Assembly: GCA_032158295.1 (NCBI GenBank)
Contig: CM063244.1
Span: 23,227,930-23,291,929 of the forward strand
DNA from: Pycnopodia helianthoides
Lineage: Eukaryota; Echinodermata; Asteroidea; Forcipulatida; Asteriidae
DNA: 64,000 nt
Direction: 5' to 3'
Every line of letters starts with the position of its first letter. Position 1 is the first letter of the stretch. Under the pieces are notes generated by a model. The model saw only the letters and a program-made list of their open reading frames with translations, made no database searches and was not told the DNA's origin. The position numbers and the translations under genes were made by a program. Below, piece by piece: positions 34,866 to 49,700 of the stretch.

Positions 34866-37800
34866 CTGGTCGACAGAGAAAACAGAGAAAGATATCTTTA
34901 AAAAATCACTCACAATTCGTCAGCAACATCCCAAAGTGGCAAATACATGAAAAATCGGTGGGAAAACTCATTTTGACTTTTTGGGTGGTTCGATTTAGTT
35001 GATCAGTATCTAACAATTTACAAAGTTATTGGTCTCAAATCGTCTAGTTTCTTAATTATGCGAAGCTGATGAAAGGCAAAAAAAAAACCAAGAACCTGGT
35101 TATGCATTTCACAAAGAGCCAAAAACCTTTTTGTCACTTTGTGTATACGCAACCGTGTTGATTGCACTGCTGGTACAGTGCCAAACATGAGTGCTGGCCG
35201 GCTTTTGCGTTTTCATGAACAGCCAAAAACTTTGACCTACAATATTTTGTGAAAGGCGAAAAAAGACATGAACCTGGAACTACGTTTTCACGAATAGCCA
35301 AACAGTTTACACGCCACCCCGTTGATTTATCCGCTGGCACAGTGCCAAATGTGAGTGCTCCAGCATTTACATTTTCATGAACCGCCAAAAACTTTACACA
35401 TGACACGCTGCATACAGACTACGTTTGTACAATTTTCGAGAAGAGACAATCTTGTTTAGTAAATTATTACTCATTAATTGAACACGTTATGAATAAAATT
35501 TCAACCGATTTGTATGATTTGAGATCTCTTCTTCCCTGATATGTAAAATTGAAAGATTAAATGGCGAAAAGGGGACGAACAAATAGTTTCAAAATTAGCT
35601 TAACTTCAAATGCGATTTTGTCCAAACATTAAAGTTTGGCAGCAGGGGACTTTTTGGCACTTCATGAAATTATAGACGAATTGAGTGCAATTCTTGCAAG
35701 TGTTTTATTTAACCTTAGGCTGGCCACACACATTGCTTTAATGTTTGAAGGAAACAAGATCATTTGTGTGGGGAGTTTATGCGTTGAAAATGAAGATTGG
35801 TTTGGTTTGGACTGTGTTACGTTTGAAAATGAAAAACCTACACATGGTCGGGGCAGTGCTTTGGCTGCTGGAGTCTTCGCCCTCTCTGTAAGTAGGAACT
35901 GATATCCCAGTTGTCAACAGCAGAATATGGGCTCATTCCACGTGTCAGTAGCTCCCACATCACTACACCAAACGACCACTGCCAAGAAAACAAATAAATA
36001 AACGAACAACTTAAACTCCACTCGGATACAATGACATTCAGGTTGGCGCAGTGGTTTCTTTTCCTGCATTTCACTTCTGTGGAACCTGGATTGAATCCCA
36101 CCTTAGGCCGGAGCTCATGTGTGGATTTGGTTTTCAGTCCCTACCCGATTGTGTTGGTTTTCCCCAGTTAGGGGTTTCCTCCCACATCTAAAACTGAACA
36201 TTTCTTCATCGTCATCTCGTCATAGGTATCTTCAGGCTTAAGGGTACTTTTGAGGATTCCTTGGTTCAGTTGTGATCGTAACAAGGCTAAGCAAACTATT
36301 TTCAAAGCAAAATAAAAGCAGGGCACCAGTCCAAACAATGTGATTGGTTGGTAATCTGTACCTTCTTAGCAAGATTTGTCCATGGTAAGCAAAGTTTGGT
36401 GCTTCAAATTGGACCATGATCTATTCTTGAATGCTGCCTCTGCAAGCTAAAGCCCCAGCCATAAAGGCATGGTTTTGAAGCTCAAACTGTACTGTGTCTA
36501 TAAACATAAACACGTCTCAAAGGGTGTGCAAAACATTGGTATAAAGATTAAAAATATAAAATTTCAAATATTTAGACATGTATAACTAACATTATACAAA
36601 AATGGTCATGGTAAAAAACTTTCCTTAAAGGATTTTTGCCTGAAATGCTACAATTTTTTAGAAATGAGTAAGACAATTATTTTGATCTCGCCAGTTTGAA
36701 ACTCAGTTTAAAACTCAGTTTTTTAAAACAGTGAGGGTTTTTTTCACTGTGAACAATCACAGTTTTGTAGTTTTGAGTACGTGTTGGGTCACGTACATTG
36801 TGGATGGTGGCCTTTGACAGTTACCAATGTCGGTCACATGCTTTAAAGGGCAGAAGCATATAGCTTAACATACCACGTCTGTCTTAATGCTGTAAACACT
36901 CCTCTCTAGACATTCCAATGCCATCCATTTCACAGGCAGCTTAGCAGTTTTATCTTTGGCACTGTAGTAATCTGTCTCGTAAATATCTCGGGATAGACCG
37001 AAATCTGCGATCTTCACCAGCAGCGCGTCATCTAGCATGCAGTTCCTCGCCGCCAAGTCACGGTGGACAAACTTGAGGTCGGCGAGGTAGGACATTCCGT
37101 CTGCCACTTGACGACTGAACTCCAGTAAATCTCTAGCACTGGGGTCCTTCAATGAGATTGAAAAAAAATAATAAAATGAGATTGTTCAACAGAGATTGGT
37201 TTCTTCTATGGATTTGAGGCTTTCATCTCCATGTACCCCTGGTTCGATCGAATCCCTCCTCGGACCCTTGCATATGGATTGAACTTTCAGTCCCTACCTG
37301 ATTGCGTGGGTTTTCAGTCCCTACCTGATTCCATGGGTTTTCCCCAGTTGGGATTTTCCTTCCACATCTAAAACTGAACATTTTTTTTAGCATCTTCACT
37401 TCACAAGTTCCTTCAGGCATACATGCTATAGTGCAAGGTGCTTTTGAGAGTTCCTTGGTTTCATTACCAGAAATATATTACAATACTAATAATCATAGTA
37501 ATAGTATTGTTTCAGGGAAATTTCTTGGGTAATCTATTGAAATATGTTGTATCTGCTGAAAACAAGATTAAAAAAAAAAAATTCAAACCCTCTTTTAAAA
37601 CTCAAAACTACATACTCATTAAACATTTAACATTTCAAATCCAGCAGAGTCTTTCTCTGTTGGATTAAAATGAAACCTGTAACACAGTATTCAGTGATAG
37701 AATCTTCAGTGAAAAAGACTGTTGGAGGATTTGTAAAGGGGTTGGTTTGTCAACTGTTGCACCTAGTACTGCATTTTACAAGGTATAGATACCAGGACAT

Positions 37801-40800
37801 GGTTTTCCCTGAACCTTTTCAGTGCCTATAGCCAGTATAGGATCAGCTACCTTGTTGTTTTACTAGTCCACCAGCTTTTTCCTTAGTACATTTTCAACAA
37901 TGAAATAGCCAACCGGACCAGTTGGAGAAATGTTTTGTTGTAACTTCACTCGGCCCCAGCGGCCTATCCAGGACCGCTGGGATGGGCTAATCAGCTTGCA
38001 CAGATTCTTGTTGAGGAAGTACGTCATGCGTGCAGTGCTTGCAGTGTGAGTGTGATGCATGATGGGACTGAGCATGGGACTGAGCATTAACGGTAACGAT
38101 ACGTTTGCCCATCCCGGCGCCTTTGGTTTTAAGGCAAGGCGCTGGGGACAAGCGAATGTTGTAACTAGCATTTGGCCAGCGGACCACTATTGAGGGAGGA
38201 CAGCGGGGGAAGTGTTTATTTCCATTAGAGATACAAAATGTGGAAGAAGGGATACTTACCTTTTCAGGATCCCGCAAATATGTAAGAAGGTCTCCATTTT
38301 TCATGTACGGTAGAACCACCAGTGGCAAGTTGTTTTTGTCGATGCACACGCCGATCAACTGCAACACGTGTGGATGCTTGAAGTCTTTCATCATGATCCC
38401 CTCTCTCAGGAAGTTGGAGATGTTGTCTGTATCGCCGCGGAGCAGCATCTTGATAGCCACTAGAAATGAGGCGCCTTCCTGCCAGAGCTTCCCAAGATAG
38501 ACGCAGCCAAAGTGACCTGGTGATTCAATTCAATTCACTTTAAATAGTCTTGTGAATACCAGACTGTCTTCCAAGTACAGCACTAAACATCCCCTGGAAA
38601 GACCACGTTACAATTAAATCATCCGATCTGCAGAACTATTCCTAAGATATCACAGACCTTACTCCAAAGGCAACTGAGATCTAGTTGGCAATGCTGGAGA
38701 AGTAAACAGGAGATGGTACAACAAGTCATCTTCTGGGACCCTAAACATGGTACAATATGATGAGGATGTCCTACAGTGTAACTTTCATGACCACGCTAGA
38801 TTATGACTCAGTCTTATCTGGCTTTAACTGCCATGACCGACCAGCAATCATAAAGCATAGAGACCAGTGGAGAAATTTTGTCAGCAGAGCCAAAGTTTTG
38901 TAGATTTAATTGATTAAAATAAACAGCAACAACTCTCCAACAGGCACTAATAACCTTCCTACTGTCTGACCATTCAATATACCCCCACATGGTTTTTAAC
39001 ACTATACCAGTGTGGAATATATATAATACCATGTGGTAAAAACTCCTACTAGGTAGTGCACACAGTTAGTTCCGAGCATAGTTGTGCCACCATACACAAT
39101 CTGTGCAGTTGAATGGTTTTGAATGGTTGTTCAACCCATTGGCCTCTGAGTTGAAGGATTAAGTAGAATAGATAGAGAAGTAATATTTACAAGAGGTTAA
39201 GGCTTATAACAGAATGCATCTCAAAGAAATTAAAGCTGACAAACTAGTGCATTGCTCAGTAAACATGTCTGCTATAACTGCAAAAAATGGCAGGGAACTG
39301 TCACAAACAATGTACATTTCATTGCATTTGATGCTTAGCAAATTTGTACACTAGAGCTACATGAACATGGAATTAACCCCAGGTTCTCTCTCTCAACAGC
39401 ACTCCACACTAATGCTAAATTTAGAAGATATGTACCCGGATCTCAGACAAATATGTCAAATTTCACTAACAATATGCATGCAAACATGTCAAAGTTTTAT
39501 GTTTACTGACCATATACTACTAGTGCAGTTTGGCGCGGTGATGGCGTCAGTGGTGGAATGTTTGTCTGAAAACCGGTAATTTTTAGCAAAAGTGACTTCA
39601 TTAAGAGTGCGCAGTGCCATTGTATTCAATTGTGTATGGGATAAAAAGTATTATTTCGGTTTTATCCTTATGCCAATGTGTGATAAGCACTGCATGCTCA
39701 TGCTTCCCCAATCCTGAACGGGAAATAATCCACAGGCAACTCAGGCAGATTTTGAACCCCTACTCTTCAATCTAGAGCAGATGTCTGAAACACTAAACCA
39801 CCAACATAGACTGTTAATGAGAGGCCAGTTTGAATCCTACCATAGCAGTGGGTACAGTAGTTAGGAATGAAACCCATTCTTACCTTGTCCGACGACTTCT
39901 CCTTGTTCTAGATTATCCTCCGTGATGAGGACTTCGCTGACCTCCATGGCTAGGTCTTTATTGATCGTCTCCAACAAGGGTCTATTCTCATTAGCAGTGC
40001 CAGCTTCGGCTGATGAGGATAGCCTCGTTGTGTAAACTGTTGGAATCAGGGGGGGGGAAACATTTATACAAACATTTGTGTGAGGGTCTTAGCCAGAAAT
40101 TTGAAGCAAGGTGTGCACATTTGCTGTATAGAAAACTAGCGTGTCCCCAGTTGTCACCATTTCCAATTTTTTGAAAAGGGTGTCTTGTAGAACCCATGCA
40201 GGGCCAAATTTCAAACAGGGGATTCAATATACACCCAAAGCCCAATTAGGAACAAGATGTCTAGTGTCCAAAAGATACTCAGAGTCCAATTACAAACAAG
40301 GTGTCCAACAGACACTGAAACCCCATTTACGAACAAGATGTCTAGTGTCCAAAAGACACTCGGAGTCCATTTGCAAACAGGGTGTCCAAAAGACACTGAA
40401 AGCCCATTTACAAACATTGAGGTCGGTTTTAAGGCTCATTCTAGTTTAACTTTGTTTGCTGAACGCTCTTAAAACTTAACCGAATCGAGTTGAACTCGAA
40501 TGAATTAAATCGGTTGGCGAAAGTGGTTTAACGCTAAACCACTTCGGTTTGATCTTTTAGCACGGTGTGTGGACAGAATCAAGTTAACTACAACCGGTTT
40601 TAAGTCCTCACCGGTGACCAGTGACCCAGGACGTGTTGCGCAACACGCCATAAATTGAGGAAGCGTGCATCTTTTGAACATGCTTGTTTATGTTAATGCA
40701 GGGTTTTATGTAAATGTAGCGGATGTTGTTGTGTTGGGTTACGGTGCTATTTGACCTCTTAAAACCGAAGATAAACCATATCAGGTTTGACTACGCAAGG

Positions 40801-43700
40801 TAGTTTTATTGTTATGACCACCCCCCCCGCTGCTTGTAAAGTTAAAGTGGTTCGGGTCTATTTTTTAGAAACTGTTTAATCTTTTGCTGAGATTTTCTTG
40901 TTGTAAATGGATGCTACCGTTAGTTGTAACTTAAGTTTTGACATTGAAAATTTACATTACCATCTTTGAAAAGTAACAGATGCTGTACCAAATCTTTGAC
41001 TTTGAAATAATGAAGTAAATAAGGGAAATAGGTCCCGCTTCTGGTCACTCACAATCTCTTGGGGGGCGGGGGATAGATGTGCCCTTGTGACCTCATAGCC
41101 AGTCCAAATGTGTATAATATTGCAGGGTGTTTTGGCTGGTGAACTTTTTCTAAGCAGTCATGAAAATGGGCCCTCACACAAACCATAAACAATGAGAAGG
41201 CACGTTGATTGCTAAACTATTTCAGCCACAATAAATTTTTCTTTGCTCGAGCAAGCGTATAAAAGTGGCCACGGTGATGTTGAGGATGATGTGGTGATGT
41301 TGAGGATGATGTGTTCGAAGCATCACATCATGCAAGAAAACAGAATAAAAACGACTCACCATGGGAAACGGAAAGGGGAGGTATAACCCTTGCTGGAGCC
41401 GACTCACCATCTTCACCGCTGGTCTGAGAGAATCTGACTGACGGCAGTCTGTTCTCGACATGCTTAGCCCGTCGGCGTACGCATCTCACAACAATTGCAA
41501 CAATGATGCAGAGAAGAATTAACATTGCAATGAGAATGCCATACCAAGCAAAGGGTCCTGGAAGAATGTTTATGTACCCAACGATTGTTGAGGTCGAACC
41601 AGCTTGGATCTTTAGACAAAGAACATGGTAAATATCAAAACACAAATTGATTACAGTTTCAATCTGAAAGCTCATAATGTGGCCAAGTTCACACAAGTAC
41701 CATTTGTCGACTAGAGTTCGATATTGCCTGGTACCCTTGTGCTAACTTGGCCATAATACCAATCCTCCTGAGAAATGTCAAAAAATAGCACTTAAAAAAA
41801 CAAAATTAAAGCCTAATATCAGTTTCAACAAATATTTTTCCCAAGTTGAAGATTTTTTCATATTTCCAAACTTAATCAAATTTGCACAGGTTGGTTGCAT
41901 GATGTGTTTATTGAAAACTGTAGGACAGAAAATAATTTAATCCTCAATAAGAAAATATACAAATGCTGTAATAATCTTTAAGGCAGAAACAGATGATTAC
42001 TGATAGTCTCAAGACTCTGACTCCAACTTTATGACTCAAGACTCAAACCAGGCTCTGAGTTTTTCCACTCCTGCTTGTTATTTGTTCATTTTAATTTTGA
42101 CTAAATGCATAATTAAAGGCAGGTCTAATCTTCAGGCCTTTGCCTTTGGCTAAAAGGGTTCAAACCTTCCCCCTTTAATCCAACTTGGGCTTGCGTTAAA
42201 ATTGGACTTAACTGCCATGACCCAAAGTTTGAACACTTAGGCACAAGACTAACTTACCTCCACTTTATAACCCAGATAGTCTTTCACAGCATCAGCCAAA
42301 TCAGGTCTTTGGCAGGTGACCTCATCAACTTTAAGATCAATGATTGGACAGTCTTTTCCACCAATTAAAATCCGGATGTCACTTTTTGTCAGGGCTAGGT
42401 TCATATTTCGACCCTACAAAGAAAAATGCAAAAAATAATATAATTCACTGCAAAAATAGTTTCTCACTACCAACCCCCTTTAGGAAAATCTGGAGAAAAA
42501 CAAAGTTGTAAAAAGTTTGTATTTATCTACCTCAATGGTAAGGACCTCCATGCTTTTGGTTACATTGATGACAAGGTCCCTGCCGGTAAAAGGGTCAAAC
42601 TCAGGGTCAGGATATAAGAGGAAGTCAATCACTCCACCATTGGATAACTCGGCCTGCTTGTTGTCGAGGAAGAATGTTACATTTGCCCTGATTGGTTGAT
42701 CAGATGATTTTCTGGTTGATGATTGGCTGATTTCTGGTGTACTACAGCTACAGAAGACATCGCTGATGACATTGCAAACCTGAACAGAGACGATTGCCAA
42801 TAAATTCTTAAACAACAAGGTTTTTTAAAACAACTTTTCTACATTAAAACCAAATTTATAATACAATGTTTAAGCAAACCAATGGTAAAATTGCTAGTGT
42901 ACAAATGTCCTTGTCTGCAAACAACTCAAATGTTGTTTCAAAAGTGCCTTTTAAAAACAGTGGCATCCTAGGAAAGAATGCTTTTAGATTTTTAATTTGG
43001 TTGTAGACTCTTGTTTTCCCAGTCTAACCTATTAACGTTTAAAGATAACATAGTGGCTGCAAGCCCATTGTAACAAAACCACAAGAATTTACCTACTTCC
43101 ACTCAAGCAAAAGGTCAAGGTAATGGTCAGATCTCATATTGACATTTCCAGTGTTTCCCATGTTATCATAGTATCTACATTTCCAAATTTCCAGACTCTT
43201 TTACTAAAAAAAAAAATTAACTAGACTTAAATTTTTGTTGAAACAAAAACATGGTGTTCGGTAAATATGTCCAATAAATTAGCAATGAAAGCTGGTGATA
43301 AGTAAAGAGACAATTTTGTAAACATGTCTTTGTACTAAACGTTAAGTTAGTTGTGGTTCTTGAGATATGCATTTTTTGAATTTTCAACTTTCGGTTTGAA
43401 CCGGAAGTCAAGGTCAAATTGGGTCACACTTTGTGTAGCAATTGTTGAGTCTTAAAAGGCCTTTCCGATGATATAAAGATTGTAAAAATCCATTGTGTGG
43501 TTCATGAGTTATGATTTTTTCAAATATTAAACTTTGATTTAACGTAATTCAGCACCTGATCATGTCATCATGACGTCATAGCAGCGGTTTTATCTTCTAA
43601 TGATTATTTAACTTTATCTTAAGTTTGAAGGTTATGTGAGCTTAGGAAGTGTCATTTTGTTAGGGGACAATCGCGAGGGATAAGAAGAAAAAGAAGAAGT

Positions 43701-43731
<31 letters not shown>

Positions 43732-46700
43732 CAACGGAACAAAAACAAGAGGTGTTCCGGGCGGAGTAAAAAAACCTTACAATACTAGCTATGTCTGGGC
43801 ATATATGCTGCTAATAAGCATACTAATTTGGGTGGCTAGTCATCCTTATTGAAGCTTAAAAGACGCGGCTACAACATGATCAAGCCGCGTGCATGTAAAG
43901 GTGCCTTTTGGGAGAAAACTGGAGGGCCTGGAGAAAACCCTCGCCAAATAAAAGGGTTATGGGGGGGGCACAGTGAGGCCCCTTTGAGTTTGACAATGCC
44001 TTGGGATAGGGAAATAAAATACAGCATACCATAGTATAAACGTGTTCCTCAAGCTCTGTATCATCATCTATTACAACCCTCATCTGGATTACTAGGACGT
44101 TCTGAAGATTCTTACCAAAGACTGAAATGGTTTGACCACCGCTACAAAGATGTGAGAAAGAAATGAAGAAATCAAGCAAAATATGTCATCATGTTAATCA
44201 TGGAGGTCCTGGCTGGAAGAAACAAAATAGCGAGACATTTATCTGTTGAGTTAAAATAAGAGGGGAAATGATAATTACGAATGCACATTAGCAACTCTAC
44301 TGGTGAGCTGTTTCTTTCAGAAAATGAGAGGTAGACCTGTCATCACATGACATCCAACTTACCTAATAATGGCTTTATTTGGGGAGATACGCTCCAGACG
44401 AGCATCCTCCACATAGGTGAAGGTTTGTGATTTGGATAAAAAGACGCTGTCTATTTGTACTTCTACATCTCCCACTCCAACTGATGTGGCTGCCCCAGTG
44501 GTGCAGATCAACATAATCATGCTGGCACTGTTAGAGAGAAAACAGTTAACATTAAATTATATCCAAACATGCATTACTATCAATTTGTAACTTTCAAATC
44601 AAAGATAATTTTGGGTTGAACAAAGAAAAAAATACTATTGCGGGACTTCTGGATTAACGTGACGGCGCTCCTCCTACTGAACTATCTAGCCCTAATGTTC
44701 AGTCTCACTATTTTTGTCAATACTTTGACTAAAACAGGACGTGAACTTACGACTTTTTTATTAAGATAGTAGAAAATAGGGCATTCGCAGTTTGGCTCAG
44801 TTGCATCTTGCATTACCGTCCACATTTGTTGACCCCGGTTCGAATCCAGATTTAGACTAGTTATTCGCATACATGTTGATTGGTTTTCAGTCCCTGCACG
44901 ATTGCGTGGGTTTTCCTCCTACATACAACAAAGATTTCTTCAAGATCTTCAATTCACGTTTATCTTCAGGACTTTTGGTTTTACAGTGAGGGTTCCTTGG
45001 TTTCATTACCGGAAAGATAAAACTATAATACGTCAAACCTACATCATACTGTTCTATCGCAATGCAATAACCACATCAGAAACATTTTTGATGGATTGAG
45101 ATTTTTTTTAAATTCAATTTTTTTAAATTATAATAATCTACTTTAAAGTGACCTTTCAATCGCACAAGGCTGTCCCACAACTGAGACGGTGATGTTGTTA
45201 CCAGCATTCAAACCATTGCCTGTGACAATCAGCCTAGTTCCCCCAGACAAGCCACCAACTTGAGGATCCACGGCTTCCAAGACAGGATCCTTTAACGAAA
45301 CACACACACACACACACAAAGATTCATTCGCCAGTGAAAAATAATTATCCAATTTTGTGTGACAACTCAGGGATCAGTCAAGAAGCATTTAATAGCACTC
45401 TGCACTAATAATGTCACATTCCACGCTCTCATGCAATTACAGCATCGGCGCACCCTGCCGCATTAGTACAGTCTGTACATGCGAGTAAACATAAAGCTTG
45501 AACATGAACATGCGTTAGTGAATTTTGACACAATGTCCGAGATCCGGGCACTTGGTTTCTATCTGTAGCAATAGTGAGGAAAACTATTTGGGTTAGGAAC
45601 CATCAATTTATCCATCGTGACTCTTTCAGTAACTCCACACCATGGGCACTCTGTAACTCAGAAATAGTTGGCATGCCTTGTCTAATGCTGAGGTCAGTCT
45701 AGTCAGGCACAACAGCAGCAGTAGGGGCCTATCACATGAGGGAATTGACAGGCAACTGTGTTTTACCAAAAATCCATGAAGAAAAAACAGTCACTTTTCT
45801 TACACGATTTTCTTGGGGGATAGTAAATGAGTCTGTTTGGAAAAACTACCCTTGTGCTACCAAAGTGTTCCTTTTGCATGCAGTGGGGTTAGTTGCTTCC
45901 AAGTTGCCTGGAACAAAAACATTTCCGGCCACTTGAATGATTAGAAATTTTCTTTGGGATAATAATACTATCGGATAAATGCCTTTTGTGTTTCTACCGT
46001 TGGTTGCCTGTAACAAGTCCTTTACATCCATTAAAAGACTTCTTTTTTTTATTATTTAGCAATCAAATCAGGAATAAAATAACTGAAATCTCAATTTGTT
46101 TTAGTTGGTTTTGTTTAATTTTTCAATTTCATTTCCTTGCCACGGTTTTCTTTGTATTTTAAAACTTTTTGTTTGCTTTGTCATATTTACCTTTTTGGGG
46201 CAGTTTTGAAATCCTTGTTTGTTAACCCTTTGGTTTATATAACTTCTTATCTAATTTGAGATTAATCGTATAAAATATATACATTTTGTTAAATTTAACT
46301 GCTAGTCTGGGTTTTTTTTCGTTTTTTTTCTGAATGTATGTAAATTTGGATGTAATAGACCCGGGCTCGTTTTCACAAAGCACTAAGATTCTTCTTAAGA
46401 TGAGTTGTCAGTATCACCAGAGTGATTTGTATTGTGACGTCACACTTTGCTTGGCAATTAAGATTGATACACAGTTAAGATCAATCATATCTCTTTGTGA
46501 AATCGGCCACCAGCCTTGCATATGAAGCATAAATAGCGCCCTCACTGGGGTCAATGGCAGACCAACCTTTGGATGAGAGTTGTGCAAGGTGTGTAGTTTG
46601 TTTCCATCATTTGCCATAAAGCGATACCGGTGTATCTAAGGGGTCTAACCAGCCCCCTGGTTGCCATTTTAATATTTATCTTTAAAAAAATATATATATA

Positions 46701-49700
46701 TTCATACCGAAATAACAATAATTAGGTTGTAATTACCACATATGTAAACGTAAATGTAGGCTCCGATGAAATAGTTCCATTGACCGTGTACAGCATATCA
46801 GAGGTATATACTTCAATCTTGGCTACAATGGGTCCAGAGGTTGGGGCAGCAGCGGGAGATGTCAGGCACACAATCCTGTGAGGTAAACCACAAGTGATTG
46901 AAAAGAATGACATCATTTTAGAAATGAGGACAACTGACATTAAGAAGGAGTTTCACAATGGCTACAGAGACCTTTATTGCCCCTCTTAGGGTCTTGATTC
47001 CCAATAAACATGTTCTAATAACGCAGTCTTACTTTTCAAACTACCTTTTCTCTTGCCATGATTGGGAAACAAAGTCATATTTTCTGATGACGATGTCTGT
47101 AATTTGTAGTTTTCAGTGTTGCAAAACGTGCGCATATTAGTTGCCAAATGTCTGTGCTGTTCGCCAGAGTTGAACGCAGTCCAGAAAAGAGTCTATTGAG
47201 CCATTCCAGACTCGGTTTGGTTACAGTGGTTCAAATTGGGGAACACAAGATGGCTGCAGCATGACAACGATCTATCAGGTGATGCAACTGCAAACGAATT
47301 AAACTAAATGTAAATATAGCAAATCCCCCCCCCCCCCCCCCGCGCGGTTCTAGTGAGTGCCAATGTTTTGGGGGGGCTTAGACCCCTCGATGTCGTCAAC
47401 CTCTAACTCTACTGCTATTTGATTTTTGAAGTTGAAAAGCAACCTATATGTGTACAGCGCATTTTTCATGTATGTGGCAAAAATAAGCTTCATTTTCCAA
47501 ACTGAGATTGGTTTCATGTTCATGTAATAAAATACAAAAAAAGGCAGAAGTTGCCACTGAAAAACAACAGTCTCCCTTTACTTTTTCCTGTTTATTTGAA
47601 ATTCGACCGGTGCAAGAACTTAATCTTTTGGTATAATGTCCAAACCACTTCCATTTTTCCCAGAACTTCATTCTCTTTTGAGGAAATGTGTTTTCTTCAT
47701 TGCAAGTTCTAGATAGTTACAATGATCATACAATACATGACTTTACGTGCAAATTTTGACTCCTAAATGAGCTTGGTTTCATGTTCATGTAATACAAAAC
47801 AAAACCAGGCGGAAGCGCCGGCAGAAACCGCAAAATCAAAGCACCGCACCTGTCCAATGCCAAATATTAATTGGTTCGGAAAACATTTAAAAACATAGTC
47901 TGGGCCAAGACTATAATGTGAAAAGACCGTGCAAACCTTTTCATTTGAATTGTTAATGGAATTCCAGTATTTTCCAGCATGTATCTGTTCTTCTTCTTTT
48001 TTTTCCATTCCATTTTTGGGGCTAAAGCCCCCCTACTCCCCCATGGAACCGCGCATGATGCCCCCTATTTTGATGGATGACAACGGATCTGGGAAATTAA
48101 GTTTGAGTTCCAAGGCAATTTATGGCCAACCAGTTGCAGGCAATCTCCAAGAAACATTCAAAAGACACTTTTCACTTTTTAATTTTTATTTATATATTTT
48201 TATTTCTAATTATTTTCTACATCTTTGGGGATGATGTGAGGCGCTGTAAGAAAAATCACTCCTGCACTATCAAAGTATCCCATTTTAATTCACTGCAGTA
48301 GGTTGCCCCCAAGTTGCATGTAAAAGTTGCCTCCTGTGACAATTCAAATAAAATTTGAAAGAGAAAATAAAAAGATAAAAAAATGCAAAAAAGAGAGGAA
48401 AAATTAAACTGTTAACATCACATTGCATTTGATATAGATTGAACAAAATGCTGATTCGTAATGTTTAAATGAAGGACTAATTTGTCAAAATGTCAAGTCT
48501 GGATAAGCCGAGAATCTAAACCTCCCAAGTTAAGCCGAGATATGATTTTAATCACATAAACTTGAGTATTAGGTACAACTTGGTGTCAGACGCTAAGTCA
48601 AAAGAACGACATTTTGAGGTATGAACAGGTTGTTCATCAGGTGTGTTAAAAAAACAAAAACGATACCTTCCCTTTAATAATCCTAAATGTTGAAAATATA
48701 AATGTTCACTGATCTGATGATTTGGCGGTGCATTATGGCAGTGTATTGATATTCATAAAATATGAGTTAAAGAAGCTTATGTTAGGAATCCCACATCTCC
48801 ATCCCGCAGTGATCTGTTACCTATATATCTCACTCAGCTCTGGTATGACGTTGCATGGTTTGCCTGCCACCGTCACCTCGTGCGTATTGGCTGTCTCTTC
48901 ATTTTGCCCCAGATTGTCCCCCGTTATGGTCACCTGTGTGCCTCCCTTCAGAGGCCCTGCTAAGGGGGTCACCTGCAAGCAGCAATTATCTCAGTTAATC
49001 ACACTCATTAGTAACAGGTTGATAACGATTAAAGGCTTGTCATCCCACTGCAAAAACACACCCCTCCCCCCCAAAAAACACAACAACCTATCCTGCTAAA
49101 TTTATCCAAGATGTTTAAAATAAACTTTAAAAGGATACACAAAAATTGCATATGATTATTACTATCATTAACAACCATGAAGATTTTGTGGTGAATGTGC
49201 ACGTTCTCAACTGATTTTCATTGTTGCCTGACTCATTTAGTAGAATAAAGGCTCACTGACTGTAGGTCAGCAAGCTTTTTGCCTTGCCAACAGTAAGCTG
49301 CAGTTTTGAAATATAAATTCTGCCTAGGGCGGCTCTGTAAGTAGAAAAAAGAGAAGCTACTCTTTAACAAATCTCTAATTTAGTAGTACGTAACTAGGAT
49401 GCGGTGCGACCAACCCCGAAAGAAACAAAAACAACAACAACAAACAAAAAAACTAAAACAAACAAACAAAAAACACAAGAAAATGTAAATCATTAAACTA
49501 ATAAACAAAATAATTGTAAAGCAACTCAGTGACTATGACAAAGTAACATTAAATATTCTTCACAGGATCAAGAAAAATCAGGAAACGATTTGAAAACCTT
49601 ACTCCATATATGGCAGGTGGACAGTTATCTGGTTGCCATGTCGACGTACCGCCTTGCTCTGTACACTCCTCTTGAGTTGAACAAAAACCACACCATCCGC

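Noticed and set aside
34751..35002. Plus-strand ORF over the last MET exon
   Set aside because: The minus strand here encodes the kinase end with correct splice phase; the plus ORF is incidental and runs into a transposable element.
35842..35902. Stop codon at the end of exon 17, which would give a truncated kinase
   Set aside because: The GTAGGT donor two bases before the stop joins exactly in phase to an exon that completes the conserved kinase C-lobe.
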